From: JBDNBY01 sp039767595
Lineage (GTDB): Bacteria > Pseudomonadota > Alphaproteobacteria > Rhodobacterales > Rhodobacteraceae
DNA length: 20,556 nucleotides
Direction: 5' to 3'
Assembly: GCA_039767595.1 (NCBI GenBank)
Contig: JBDNBY010000093.1
Coordinates: 1-20,556 of the forward strand
The notes beneath the pieces were generated by a model. It saw only the letters and a list, made by a program, of their open reading frames with translations. It ran no database searches and was not told where the DNA came from. Shown in pieces: positions 6,776-14,678 of this stretch; position 1 is the first letter of the stretch; every line of letters begins with the position of its first letter. The position numbers and the translations under genes are program-made.

Positions 6776-8170
6776 ATGACAGCAACGCGCACTGAAACCG
6801 ATAGCTTTGGCCCCCTCGAGGTCCCTGCAGATAAATATTGGGGTGCGCAGACACAGCGCTCATTGATCAACTTTCCAATTGGATGGGAACGTCAGCCAAC
6901 GGCCATCGTGCGCGCCTTAGGTGCGATCAAATGGGCCTGCGCCAAAGAGAACATGGCCCAAGGCGCATTAGATGACACGCGAGGCGCGGCGATCCTCCAA
7001 GCCGCCAAAGAGGTGTTCGACGGCACGCTGGACGATCACTTCCCTCTAGTCGTGTGGCAGACAGGCTCGGGCACACAGTCAAATATGAACTCTAACGAAG
7101 TAATCTCGAACCGCGCGATTGAAATTTTGGGCGGCACGATGGGGTCAAAGGATCCCGTACACCCCAATGACCATTGTAACATGGGCCAATCGTCAAACGA
7201 CACATTCCCCACAGCGATGCATGTCGCAACGGCGATGTCGGCCCATAACGGCCTGTTGCCCAATTTACAAAAACTGCACGATGCCCTCGCCGCCAAGCAA
7301 GTGGAATTTGAAGGCATCATCAAAATTGGCCGCACCCACACGCAAGATGCGACGCCATTGACCTTGTCCCAAGAAGTGGGCGGCTATGTGCACCAAGTCG
7401 CCAAAGGGATGGAGCGTATCAAGACCGCGCTTGGCGATATTTACGAGCTGGCCCAAGGGGGCACAGCCGTTGGCACAGGCCTAAATACCAAAGTAGGTTG
7501 GGATGTCGCCGTTGCGCGCAATATCGCCGAATTGACCGGCCTCCCCTTTGTCACGGCGCCGAACAAGTTCGAGGCGCTCGCGGCTCATGATGCCATGGTG
7601 GCGATGTCAGGTGCGCTCAAAACGGTGGCCGCGAGCCTTTATAAAATCGCAAATGACATTCGCTTTCTCGGCTCTGGGCCGCGCTGCGGGCTGGGTGAAT
7701 TGATCTTGCCTGAAAATGAGCCAGGTAGCTCCATCATGCCGGGCAAAGTGAACCCGACGCAGTGCGAGGCGCTCACCCAAGTGTGCGCCCATGTGATTGG
7801 CAATGATGCGGCGGTTGGTTTCGCGGGCAGCCAAGGGCATTTTGAGTTGAACGTTTATAAACCGATGATGGCCTATAACGTTCTGCAATCAATGCAGCTT
7901 TTGGGCGATGTTGCGTCGGCCTTTACCGATAATTTGGTCGTTGGCCTCAAAGCTAATGAGACGCGCATTGAGAAGTTGATGCACGAGTCCCTCATGCTGG
8001 TGACGGCGCTCGCGCCTGAGATTGGCTATGACAATGCGACCACAGTGGCAAAGACCGCTCATAAAAACGGCACAACGCTGCGCGAAGAGGCTGTAAAATT
8101 GGGTTTTGTCGACCAAGAGACATTCGACCGCGTCGTGCGCCCTGAAAACATGATTGGGCCAAAGGCCTAA
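6776..8170 (+). CDS. fumC: class II fumarate hydratase
   Basis: This TCA-cycle enzyme interconverts fumarate and L-malate in the cytoplasm and needs no iron-sulfur cluster. Its 464 residues match the usual FumC length. The three conserved regions of the aspartase/fumarase superfamily are all present: VWQTGSGTQSNMNSNEV (93-109), GRTHTQDATP (185-194) with the catalytic-region histidine H188, and the signature GSSIMPGKVNP (317-327) with the mobile-loop serine S318. The start has a good AGAGGAA ribosome binding site. It lies 33 bp after sspB, probably on the same transcript or under its own short promoter, and the next small gene starts on the base after its stop codon. Confidence 0.96.
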   Translation: MTATRTETDSFGPLEVPADKYWGAQTQRSLINFPIGWERQPTAIVRALGAIKWACAKENMAQGALDDTRGAAILQAAKEVFDGTLDDHFPLVVWQTGSGTQSNMNSNEVISNRAIEILGGTMGSKDPVHPNDHCNMGQSSNDTFPTAMHVATAMSAHNGLLPNLQKLHDALAAKQVEFEGIIKIGRTHTQDATPLTLSQEVGGYVHQVAKGMERIKTALGDIYELAQGGTAVGTGLNTKVGWDVAVARNIAELTGLPFVTAPNKFEALAAHDAMVAMSGALKTVAASLYKIANDIRFLGSGPRCGLGELILPENEPGSSIMPGKVNPTQCEALTQVCAHVIGNDAAVGFAGSQGHFELNVYKPMMAYNVLQSMQLLGDVASAFTDNLVVGLKANETRIEKLMHESLMLVTALAPEIGYDNATTVAKTAHKNGTTLREEAVKLGFVDQETFDRVVRPENMIGPKA

Positions 8171-8395
8171 GTGCGCGACATGCGGCCGCAAAAGCATTCT
8201 GTCACGCTCAAGGGACATCGAACATCGGTGTCCCTTGAGCCAGAGTTTTGGGGTGCTTTTATCACCATTGCACGCGAATTAAATCGTCCAATCAATGATC
8301 TAGCGGCCGAGATTGATGCAGATCGCGGAACTGATCGCGGTCTTGCGTCCGCGATCAGAGTGTTTGTCCTGACACACCACCAATCACGCCCGTAA
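8171..8395 (+). CDS. small ribbon-helix-helix domain protein (RHH_4-like)
   Basis: The 74-residue protein carries HSVTLKGHRTSVSLEPEFW, followed by GAFITIARELNRPINDLAAEI and GLASAIRVFVL. This matches the RHH_4-type ribbon-helix-helix family common in alphaproteobacteria: one beta strand (TSVSLE) for DNA contact and two helices for dimerisation. It is a probable DNA-binding protein of unknown target. A GTG start directly abuts the fumC stop codon, with AAAGG five bases before it inside fumC; the ATG at 8180 would give a protein three residues shorter and is equally possible. Translation is likely coupled to fumC. Its last 12 bases overlap, tail to tail, the end of the demethylase gene on the other strand. 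Confidence 0.8.
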   Translation: MRDMRPQKHSVTLKGHRTSVSLEPEFWGAFITIARELNRPINDLAAEIDADRGTDRGLASAIRVFVLTHHQSRP

Positions 8396-10804
8396 ACGCG
8401 CACCCGCTGGATCAAATGGCGGCTGTTCTAAGATCACCGCGCGGTGCGGTCGGCCCAAAATGGCGACCTCTACCATATCCCCCGGCTGCGCGTCTTTGAC
8501 AAAGCCAAGCGCCAGCGACATGTTCACAGTATAGCCATAGGTGCCAGAGGTGACGCGGCCAATCCCAACGCCATCTTTGAAAATCGGCTCGCCACCTGTC
8601 GCATCGGCGTTTGAGGCGCGCACATCCTCTTCGTTGATGTGAAGAATGACCATTTTCTCGCGCGGCGTCTTGGCTAGGTTTTCGGCAAGGGCCGCTTTGT
8701 TCAAAAACTCTTTGTTCATTTTACACAGGCCATCAAGGCCAACTTCATGCGGCCAATACTCTGGGCTATATTCGCGGCTCCATGAACCATAGCCCTTCTC
8801 AACACGCATCGACATCAAGGCACGCGACCCAACAGGCCCTGCGCCAAACGGCGCACCTGCCTCAAGCAAAGCCTCATATAACTTGACCTGATCCTCGGTG
8901 GCGCAATGCAACTCCCACCCCAGATCGCCAGTGAACGAAACGCGCAGCGCCAACACATCAACGCCGGCAATTGTAATCCATTGTGACCGCATGAACGGGA
9001 AATCCACCGTCGCCAAAGAAGTATTTGTCATCCGCTGGAGCATCTCGCGCGATTTCGGACCGGCCACATTGAACCCGCACATCCCAAGGGTTTTACTTTC
9101 AAAAGCCACACCCTCTGGACAGGGCACAGCATCAAAGAACCGCTTGTGATAGCGTTCGGCCATGCCCGATCCAATGATGTAGAACTCCTCTTCGCCAGTG
9201 CGGGTCACAGTAAAATCGCCCGCCACACCGCCACGCACCCCAATCAACGGGGTCAAGCAGGAGCGCCCAACTGATTTGGGCATGGTATTGGCAAATATTG
9301 AATTAAGCCAATCTTCGGCCCCTTTACCCGCGGCACGGTACTTAGCAAAGTTGGAAATATCTATGATGCCGGCATTCTCACGTAGCATCCGGCATTCATT
9401 GCCTACGGGCTCAAACCAATTTTGCCGCGTAAATCCATTGGTGTCCTGCGCCCCCGGCGTATCGGCAAACCACAAAGGATGCTCCCATCCGTAGTTTAAG
9501 CCAAAGACGGCTCCCTTGTCTTGTTGCATCTCATACACGGGACGTGTGCGCACAGGGCGGCCCGCCGCGCGCTCTTCGTTCGGGAAGTGGATTGAGAAAC
9601 GATGCGCATATTGATCGCCCACCCGCGCCTTGGTAAAGGCTTTGCCGGCCCAGTCACCAAACCGCGCCATATCCCATGCGAACATGTCATAACGGCTCTC
9701 GCCCGTGACAATCCAATCGGCCGCCAACAGGCCCATGCCGCCAGATTGCGAAAACCCTGGGATAATTCCATTGACACAAAAATAATTTTTCAACTCAGGC
9801 ACAGGACCAAAGAGGACATTGGCGTCTGGCGACCAAATCATCGGACCATTGATCACACGTTTTATCCCTGCCTCACCCACAACCGGCACTCGGTCGATGG
9901 CGCGCATCATATTTTCCTCGATCCTCTCGAGATCGTCATCGAATAATTCATGGCCAAACCCTTGGGGCGTGCCATCCTCGGCCCAAAAGCGAAAATCACG
10001 CTCGTAGGCACCGACAAGCAATCCCTGCCCCTCTTGGCGCAGATAATACTCACCATCGCGATCTGCGACAGAGGGCAAGCGGCGATCCATGCCGGCGATT
10101 TCGGCGATGGTTTCAGTGACAAAATACTGGTGTTCTGTCGGTTGAAGAGGCAGGTCAAATCCGGCCAACTTGGCCACTTCACGCCCCCAAAGACCGGCGG
10201 CATTGATCACCCACTGGGTATGAATGGAGCCTTTGGTTGTCTCGACTGTCCATGATCCATCTGGATTGGGCGTCGTGGCAATCACGGGGGTAAAGCGGTA
10301 AATCTCAGCGCCGTTTTGACGGGCTCCCATGGCATAGGCATTGGTCACGCCTGAAGGGTCAACATTGCCGCCATCGGGCTCCCACATGATTGTACGGATG
10401 CCATCGAAATTCACGAGAGGGTGCAGAGTTTCGGCCTCTTCTCGTGCTATTTCATAGAAGTTCATTCCATAAAGCTTGGCCTTGGCCGCCTGTAGCTTGA
10501 GCTGATGCTCACGCGCCTCTGTTTGCGCCAAATAGAGAGATCCGGGTTGAAAAACACCGCACCCTTGGCCCGTCTCTTTTTCCAATTCTTTATACAGGTT
10601 CATCGTATAATGCTGAATTCTGCTGATATTCGTGTTGTCGTGCAGCCCATGAATATTGGCCGCCGCATGCCACGTCGATCCGGAGGTCAGCTCATCTCGC
10701 TCGAGCAAAACGACATCTGTCCATCCCAATTTCGTCAAATGATAGAGGATCGAGCATCCAATCACGCCCCCACCGATAACAACCGCCTGTGCATGCGTTT
10801 TCAT
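8384..10804 (-). CDS. FAD-dependent oxidoreductase/GcvT fusion, dimethylglycine/sarcosine dehydrogenase family
   Basis: Enzymes of this family oxidatively remove a methyl group from N-methylated glycines and pass the C1 unit to tetrahydrofolate. The protein has 806 residues from the chosen ATG. An N-terminal FAD fold opens with VVIGGGVIGCS (8-18), and STWHAA carries H46, at the position where rat and human dimethylglycine dehydrogenase bind FAD covalently. The C-terminal half (from about residue 430) is GcvT-like: DISNFAKY, GDFTVTR with the Asp expected to act at the folate site, SFTGDLGWELHC and a final barrel domain with GRVTSGTYGYTVNMSLALGFV. The start was moved seven codons inward because an AAAGG ribosome binding site sits seven bases before that ATG. 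It is divergent from a paralogue. The true substrate (dimethylglycine, sarcosine or another methylated amine) cannot be decided here. Confidence 0.85.
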   Translation of the reverse strand: MKTHAQAVVIGGGVIGCSILYHLTKLGWTDVVLLERDELTSGSTWHAAANIHGLHDNTNISRIQHYTMNLYKELEKETGQGCGVFQPGSLYLAQTEAREHQLKLQAAKAKLYGMNFYEIAREEAETLHPLVNFDGIRTIMWEPDGGNVDPSGVTNAYAMGARQNGAEIYRFTPVIATTPNPDGSWTVETTKGSIHTQWVINAAGLWGREVAKLAGFDLPLQPTEHQYFVTETIAEIAGMDRRLPSVADRDGEYYLRQEGQGLLVGAYERDFRFWAEDGTPQGFGHELFDDDLERIEENMMRAIDRVPVVGEAGIKRVINGPMIWSPDANVLFGPVPELKNYFCVNGIIPGFSQSGGMGLLAADWIVTGESRYDMFAWDMARFGDWAGKAFTKARVGDQYAHRFSIHFPNEERAAGRPVRTRPVYEMQQDKGAVFGLNYGWEHPLWFADTPGAQDTNGFTRQNWFEPVGNECRMLRENAGIIDISNFAKYRAAGKGAEDWLNSIFANTMPKSVGRSCLTPLIGVRGGVAGDFTVTRTGEEEFYIIGSGMAERYHKRFFDAVPCPEGVAFESKTLGMCGFNVAGPKSREMLQRMTNTSLATVDFPFMRSQWITIAGVDVLALRVSFTGDLGWELHCATEDQVKLYEALLEAGAPFGAGPVGSRALMSMRVEKGYGSWSREYSPEYWPHEVGLDGLCKMNKEFLNKAALAENLAKTPREKMVILHINEEDVRASNADATGGEPIFKDGVGIGRVTSGTYGYTVNMSLALGFVKDAQPGDMVEVAILGRPHRAVILEQPPFDPAGARLRA

Positions 10805-10884
10805 AGTGCAACCTTTGTGTTTCAACGGATCTACATTGGCGCGTGTCCGCGCGGCTCACTTTTCTAATCCCGACATTTATCGTC

Positions 10885-10899
10885 GCCAATGCGCATGGC
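10885..10899. promoter_or_regulatory. near-palindrome in the divergent intergenic region, candidate operator
   Basis: GCCAATGCGCATGGC contains the perfect 8-bp palindrome ATGCGCAT flanked by near-symmetric GCC(A)/GGC. It lies close to the middle of the 144-bp gap between the two divergent demethylase genes, where a shared regulator could act on both. No matching second copy or known regulator site was recognised. Confidence 0.25.
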
Positions 10900-10948
10900 A
10901 TCCTCGGAAATATTCGCCATCATCGTATCAAAACTATGGAGGTCCCTC

Positions 10949-13363
10949 ATGAAAACCACAGCGCGCGTGGCGGTTATTGGCGGCGGTGTCGTCGGATGTT
11001 CAGTGCTCTACCACCTCACCAAACTTGGGTGGAGTGACGTTGTCCTCGTTGAGCGATCAGAGTTGACGTCGGGGTCCACATGGCATGCGGCCGGCGGGTT
11101 TCATACTCTAAATGGCGATACAAATATGGCCGCCCTCCAAGGGTACACCATTCGATTATACAAAGAGCTTGAAGAGCTGACAGGCATGTCTTGCGGGCTT
11201 CATCATGTGGGCGGTGTGACGCTTGCCGATACCAAGGAACGCTTTGACATGCTCTTGGCAGAACGGGCCAAGCATCGTTATATGGGGCTGGAAACCGAGA
11301 TCGTTGGACCGGACCAGATTAAACAAATTGCCCCCGTGACGAATACCGATGGTATTTTGGGCGCGCTTTATGATCCGCTGGATGGTCATTTGGATCCCTC
11401 AGGTACAACTCATGCCTATGCCAAAGCTGCACGCATGGGCGGCGCGGAAATTTATACGCACACCAAAGTGATTGAGACCAACCAACGCCCCGATGGCACA
11501 TGGGATGTCGTAACGGAAAAAGGCACAATTCATGCCGAGCATATCGTAAATGCCGGCGGCCTTTGGGCCCGCGAAGTGGGCGCCATGGCGGGTGTCTACT
11601 TGCCTCTGCATCCGATGGAGCATCAATATATCGTCACCGATGAAATCCCCGAGATTTACAATCGCGACAGCGAGCACCCCCATGTTATGGACCCCGCCGG
11701 CGAAAGCTATCTTAGACAAGAAGGTCGCGGTCTATGCATCGGTTTTTACGAGCAAAAATGCCGACCATGGGCCGTCGATGGCACGTCATGGAGCTTTGGT
11801 CATGAACTCTTGCCCGATGATTTCGACAAGATCGAAGATAGCATAACCTTTGCCTATAAACGGTTTCCGGTGTTGGAAACCGCTGGTATTAAATCTGTGA
11901 TCCACGGCCCCTTTACCTTTGCGCCCGATGGCAATCCATTGGTGGGCCCAGTGCCTGGCACGCGCAATTACTGGTCCGCATGCGGCGTGATGGCAGGCTT
12001 TAGCCAAGGCGGCGGTGTGGGCCTCATGCTGGCGCAATGGATGATAGAGGGCGAATGCGAGCGGGACACCTCGGCGATGGATGTGGCGCGCTACGGGGAT
12101 TGGATCAGTCCGGGCTACACATTGCCCAAAGTGATTGAAAATTATCAAAACCGTTTCTCAGTCTCTTATCCGAATGAGGAACTGCCTGCCGCGCGGCCGC
12201 ATCGCACGACGCCGATGTATGATATTTTCACCGATATGGGCGCCGTTTGGGGACATCAGTTTGGCTTAGAAGTGGCCAATTATTTCGCCACCGATGATGA
12301 GCCGCGCTATGAGACACCGTCATTTAGGCGCTCAAACGCGTGGGAGGCGACCAAGCGCGAAGTTATGGCTGTACGCAATGCCGTGGGCATAAACGAAGTG
12401 CATAACTTTGGTAAATACCGCGTCACGGGCCCGAACGCGCGGGATTGGCTCGATACGATCATGGCCGGCCGCATGCCGAAAATTGGCCGGATCAGCTTGA
12501 CGCCGATGCTGAGCCCCAAGGGGCGGATCGTCGGTGATTTCACTGTAAGCTGTTTGGCAAGGGATGAGTTTCAGTTGACGGCCTCATATGGCTCGCAAGC
12601 CTATCATAGCCGCTGGTTCGATATGCATGGTGCTCAAGGCGCTCACGTTGAAAATATTTCTGATACGCTCAATGGATTTCAAATTGCGGGGCCCAAGGCG
12701 CATGATGTCCTTGCCACCGTGACACGGGATGCCACCGATCTACGGTTCATGGACGTGCGCCGCATGACCATTGGCCAAGTAAATTGCACGGTTCAGCGTG
12801 TGAGCTATACGGGTGATCTGGGCTATGAAATCTACTGCCATCCCATGGATCAACGTCAACTGTGGTCCGTTTTGTGGGCCGCAGGTCAAGCTCATGGCAT
12901 GCACCCCTTTGGGATGCGGGCGATGATGAGCTTGCGATTGGATAAATTCTTTGGCTCTTGGCTGAGTGAATTTTCGCCAGACTATACCGCTGCAGAGACT
13001 GGCCTTGATCGGTTTATTCAGTTTGACAAACCTGCCAATTTCATTGGCCGTACCGCCGCCGAAGCAGAGCGTCACACGCCCCCTGCCCGCCAGTTGGTGG
13101 CATTTGAAGTCGATGGTGAGGATGCCGATGTTGTCGCCTACGAGCCGGTTTGGATTGATGACAAAGTCCAAGGCTTTTGTACCTCGGGCGGTTATTCGCA
13201 TTTTGCCGATAAATCGATCGCTCTGGCGTTGATCCCGCGGGCATATGCACATGACGCGGACCTATCTGCCGAGATTGATATTTTGGGAAAACGGTATGCC
13301 GCGCGGCGCCTTATGACCCCGCTGTTTGATCCCAATGGGGATCGGATGCGCCAAAAATTTTAA
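10949..13363 (+). CDS. FAD-dependent oxidoreductase/GcvT fusion, paralogue of the divergent gene
   Basis: This 804-residue protein has the same architecture as its divergent neighbour. The FAD motif VAVIGGGVVGCS opens it, and STWHAA places a histidine at residue 46 in the same register. The GcvT-like half contains EVHNFGKYRVTG, GDFTVSC, SYTGDLGYEIYC and the C-terminal barrel (GFCTSGGYSHFADKSIALALI). The two proteins are clearly related along their whole length (for example both have SELTSGSTWHAA-like and LYKELEE-like stretches), but differ in the region after WHAA and in EHQY-flanking residues, suggesting different substrates. The start was set 20 codons into the open frame because a GGAGG ribosome binding site lies six bases upstream of this ATG. 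A demethylase of the dimethylglycine/sarcosine type is the best family call; the substrate is not resolved. Confidence 0.85.
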   Translation: MKTTARVAVIGGGVVGCSVLYHLTKLGWSDVVLVERSELTSGSTWHAAGGFHTLNGDTNMAALQGYTIRLYKELEELTGMSCGLHHVGGVTLADTKERFDMLLAERAKHRYMGLETEIVGPDQIKQIAPVTNTDGILGALYDPLDGHLDPSGTTHAYAKAARMGGAEIYTHTKVIETNQRPDGTWDVVTEKGTIHAEHIVNAGGLWAREVGAMAGVYLPLHPMEHQYIVTDEIPEIYNRDSEHPHVMDPAGESYLRQEGRGLCIGFYEQKCRPWAVDGTSWSFGHELLPDDFDKIEDSITFAYKRFPVLETAGIKSVIHGPFTFAPDGNPLVGPVPGTRNYWSACGVMAGFSQGGGVGLMLAQWMIEGECERDTSAMDVARYGDWISPGYTLPKVIENYQNRFSVSYPNEELPAARPHRTTPMYDIFTDMGAVWGHQFGLEVANYFATDDEPRYETPSFRRSNAWEATKREVMAVRNAVGINEVHNFGKYRVTGPNARDWLDTIMAGRMPKIGRISLTPMLSPKGRIVGDFTVSCLARDEFQLTASYGSQAYHSRWFDMHGAQGAHVENISDTLNGFQIAGPKAHDVLATVTRDATDLRFMDVRRMTIGQVNCTVQRVSYTGDLGYEIYCHPMDQRQLWSVLWAAGQAHGMHPFGMRAMMSLRLDKFFGSWLSEFSPDYTAAETGLDRFIQFDKPANFIGRTAAEAERHTPPARQLVAFEVDGEDADVVAYEPVWIDDKVQGFCTSGGYSHFADKSIALALIPRAYAHDADLSAEIDILGKRYAARRLMTPLFDPNGDRMRQKF

Positions 13364-13435
13364 GGCACTTTGCCCAACCTGAATCCGCAAATAACGATGA
13401 TACACAAAGTCGGATATATCAAATAAAAGAGAGAG

Positions 13436-13519
13436 TGGTGGCCAAGGAGAGACTCGAACTCTCACGCCCGAAGGCGGGGGATTTTGAATCCCCTGCGTCT
13501 ACCATTCCGCCACTTGGCC
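13436..13519 (-). tRNA. tRNA-Leu (anticodon CAA)
   Basis: The minus strand folds into a complete class II tRNA. The acceptor stem is GGCCAAG/CTTGGCC, the discriminator is A, and a genome-encoded CCA follows. The anticodon stem GGGGA/TCCCC encloses the loop TTCAAAA, giving anticodon CAA (13484-13486), which reads UUG. The long variable arm CGCC-TTCG-GGCG is typical of tRNA-Leu. The T-arm is GAGAG-TTCGAGT-CTCTC. It is a single tRNA gene, opposite in direction to yqaA. Confidence 0.97.
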
Positions 13520-13550
13520 ACTGGAGGGCTTCCTAGTCTTAAATCTGAGT

Positions 13551-13580
13551 ATGGTAAAGTGCAAAATGACAGTTTTTCAA
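13551..13580 (-). promoter_or_regulatory. candidate promoter of tRNA-Leu
   Basis: On the minus strand, TTGAAA (13575-13580) resembles a -35 box and TACCAT (13551-13556) a -10 box, with 18-bp spacing. Transcription would start about 25 bases before the mature tRNA. Both boxes are imperfect, so this is tentative. Confidence 0.4.
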
Positions 13581-13624
13581 AATTTTTGATTGTATCCAAA
13601 TCATACACCGCTTACCCAATCGCT

Positions 13625-14203
13625 ATGTTAGAAAATCTATATAACCGATGCCTCAAAGCTGCCCAATCCCCACGCGCGATCTGGGTGCTCGCCTTTGTCA
13701 GCTTTCTTGAAAGTTCGGTTTTTCCCATTCCCCCGGATGTCATGTTAATCCCGATGGTGATTGCGGCGCCACTGCTTGGATGGCGCTATGCGTTGATTTG
13801 CACCCTCGCCTCAGTGGCAGGGGCCATCGCGGGATATGGTATCGGCTATTATGCCTATGATTGGATCGGGGCCCCTGCTCTTGAGAACATGGGCAAAGCC
13901 GATAAAATGGATGCGTTCAAAGCGCTGTTTGATCAGTATGGCGCTTGGACCGTTTTGATTGCAGGTGTCACGCCCTTTCCGTTCAAAGTCATCACAATTC
14001 TTTCGGGATTTGTTGAGTTCAATCTCATTACGTTTACGATATCATCACTTATCGCACGTGGCATTCGGTTTTTCCTTGTCGCGGCGCTCTTGGTTTACTT
14101 TGGCGAGCCGATCAAAGCCTTTATTGAAAAGCGCCTTGGTCTAATGTTGGCGCTTGGAACTGCCCTATTGATTTTGGGTCTCTACTGGATTGGAACGCAT
14201 TAA
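13625..14203 (+). CDS. YqaA family membrane protein (DedA/VTT-like)
   Basis: This 192-residue inner-membrane protein belongs to the SNARE-associated/DedA-like superfamily, whose YqaA branch has no firmly known function; other DedA members act in lipid transport. Visible hallmarks are SFLESSVFPIPPDVMLIPMVIA near residues 25-46, a glycine-rich segment GAIAGYGIGYYAYDWIG, the segment GVTPFPFKVITILSGF, and an arginine-containing loop SLIARGIRFFLVAALLVYFG, followed by a last hydrophobic helix. The open frame extends upstream into the tRNA-Leu region, but the family's usual N-terminus begins at this ATG; no clear ribosome binding site is present. The dsbB gene starts one base after its stop, so the two form an operon. 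Confidence 0.82.
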   Translation: MLENLYNRCLKAAQSPRAIWVLAFVSFLESSVFPIPPDVMLIPMVIAAPLLGWRYALICTLASVAGAIAGYGIGYYAYDWIGAPALENMGKADKMDAFKALFDQYGAWTVLIAGVTPFPFKVITILSGFVEFNLITFTISSLIARGIRFFLVAALLVYFGEPIKAFIEKRLGLMLALGTALLILGLYWIGTH

Positions 14204-14204
14204 G

Positions 14205-14678
14205 ATGACGCCACGGTTCTTTGCACACACCCTGATCGGAGCATCTGGCCTTTTGTTGGTCGCCGCGCTTGGGTTTGAACACATTGGGGAATTAGCACCC
14301 TGTGCTTTGTGTTACACGCAGCGGTATCCCCATTATGCTATTGTATTGATTGGCGTTCTTAGCTTGGTCACGGCCCTACCGCAGCGCGCGGTACAGATAA
14401 GTGGGCTAATCTTAAGTGGTACTGCCGGCCTCGTTGCAGCCTATCACTCCGGTGTCGAGAGTGGTCGATTTGAAGGTCCCTCAACATGTACATCGAATGA
14501 AACAACGTCCCTGAGCGTTGACGACCTCTATGCTCAAGTGATGAGCGCCCCGATCGTGCGCTGCGATGACATTGCGTGGTCGATGTTTGGGCTCTCTATG
14601 GCCGCGTGGCACGCAGTGGCCTGCGCTGTGCTTGTGTTCGGTTGGGCGTGGCTTCTTATATCGCCCCGCCAAGTTTAG
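14205..14678 (+). CDS. dsbB: disulfide bond formation protein B
   Basis: DsbB reoxidises the periplasmic thiol oxidase DsbA and passes electrons to ubiquinone in the inner membrane. The 157-residue protein has four hydrophobic helices. The first periplasmic loop carries CALC (C33, C36), followed by YTQRYPHY, a family hallmark including the arginine next to the quinone site. The second periplasmic loop has C95 (STCTS) and C120 (IVRCDD), matching the second redox pair of E. coli DsbB. The ATG lies one base after the yqaA stop, so translation is likely coupled. The gene ends convergently with the dctD-like regulator, and the two stops overlap by four bases. No dsbA is in view. Confidence 0.9.
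   Translation: MTPRFFAHTLIGASGLLLVAALGFEHIGELAPCALCYTQRYPHYAIVLIGVLSLVTALPQRAVQISGLILSGTAGLVAAYHSGVESGRFEGPSTCTSNETTSLSVDDLYAQVMSAPIVRCDDIAWSMFGLSMAAWHAVACAVLVFGWAWLLISPRQV

Noticed and set aside
6465..6863. Antisense open frame spanning the sspB-fumC junction
   Set aside because: It overlaps two well-supported genes and has no recognisable features.
10805..10825. Longer start for the minus-strand demethylase (seven extra codons)
   Set aside because: The AAAGG ribosome binding site lies within this extension and is well placed for the inner ATG; the family begins just before the FAD motif.
13484..13624. N-terminal extension of the YqaA protein reaching into the tRNA-Leu gene
   Set aside because: The extension translates tRNA sequence and has no membrane or family features; the family N-terminus starts at 13625.
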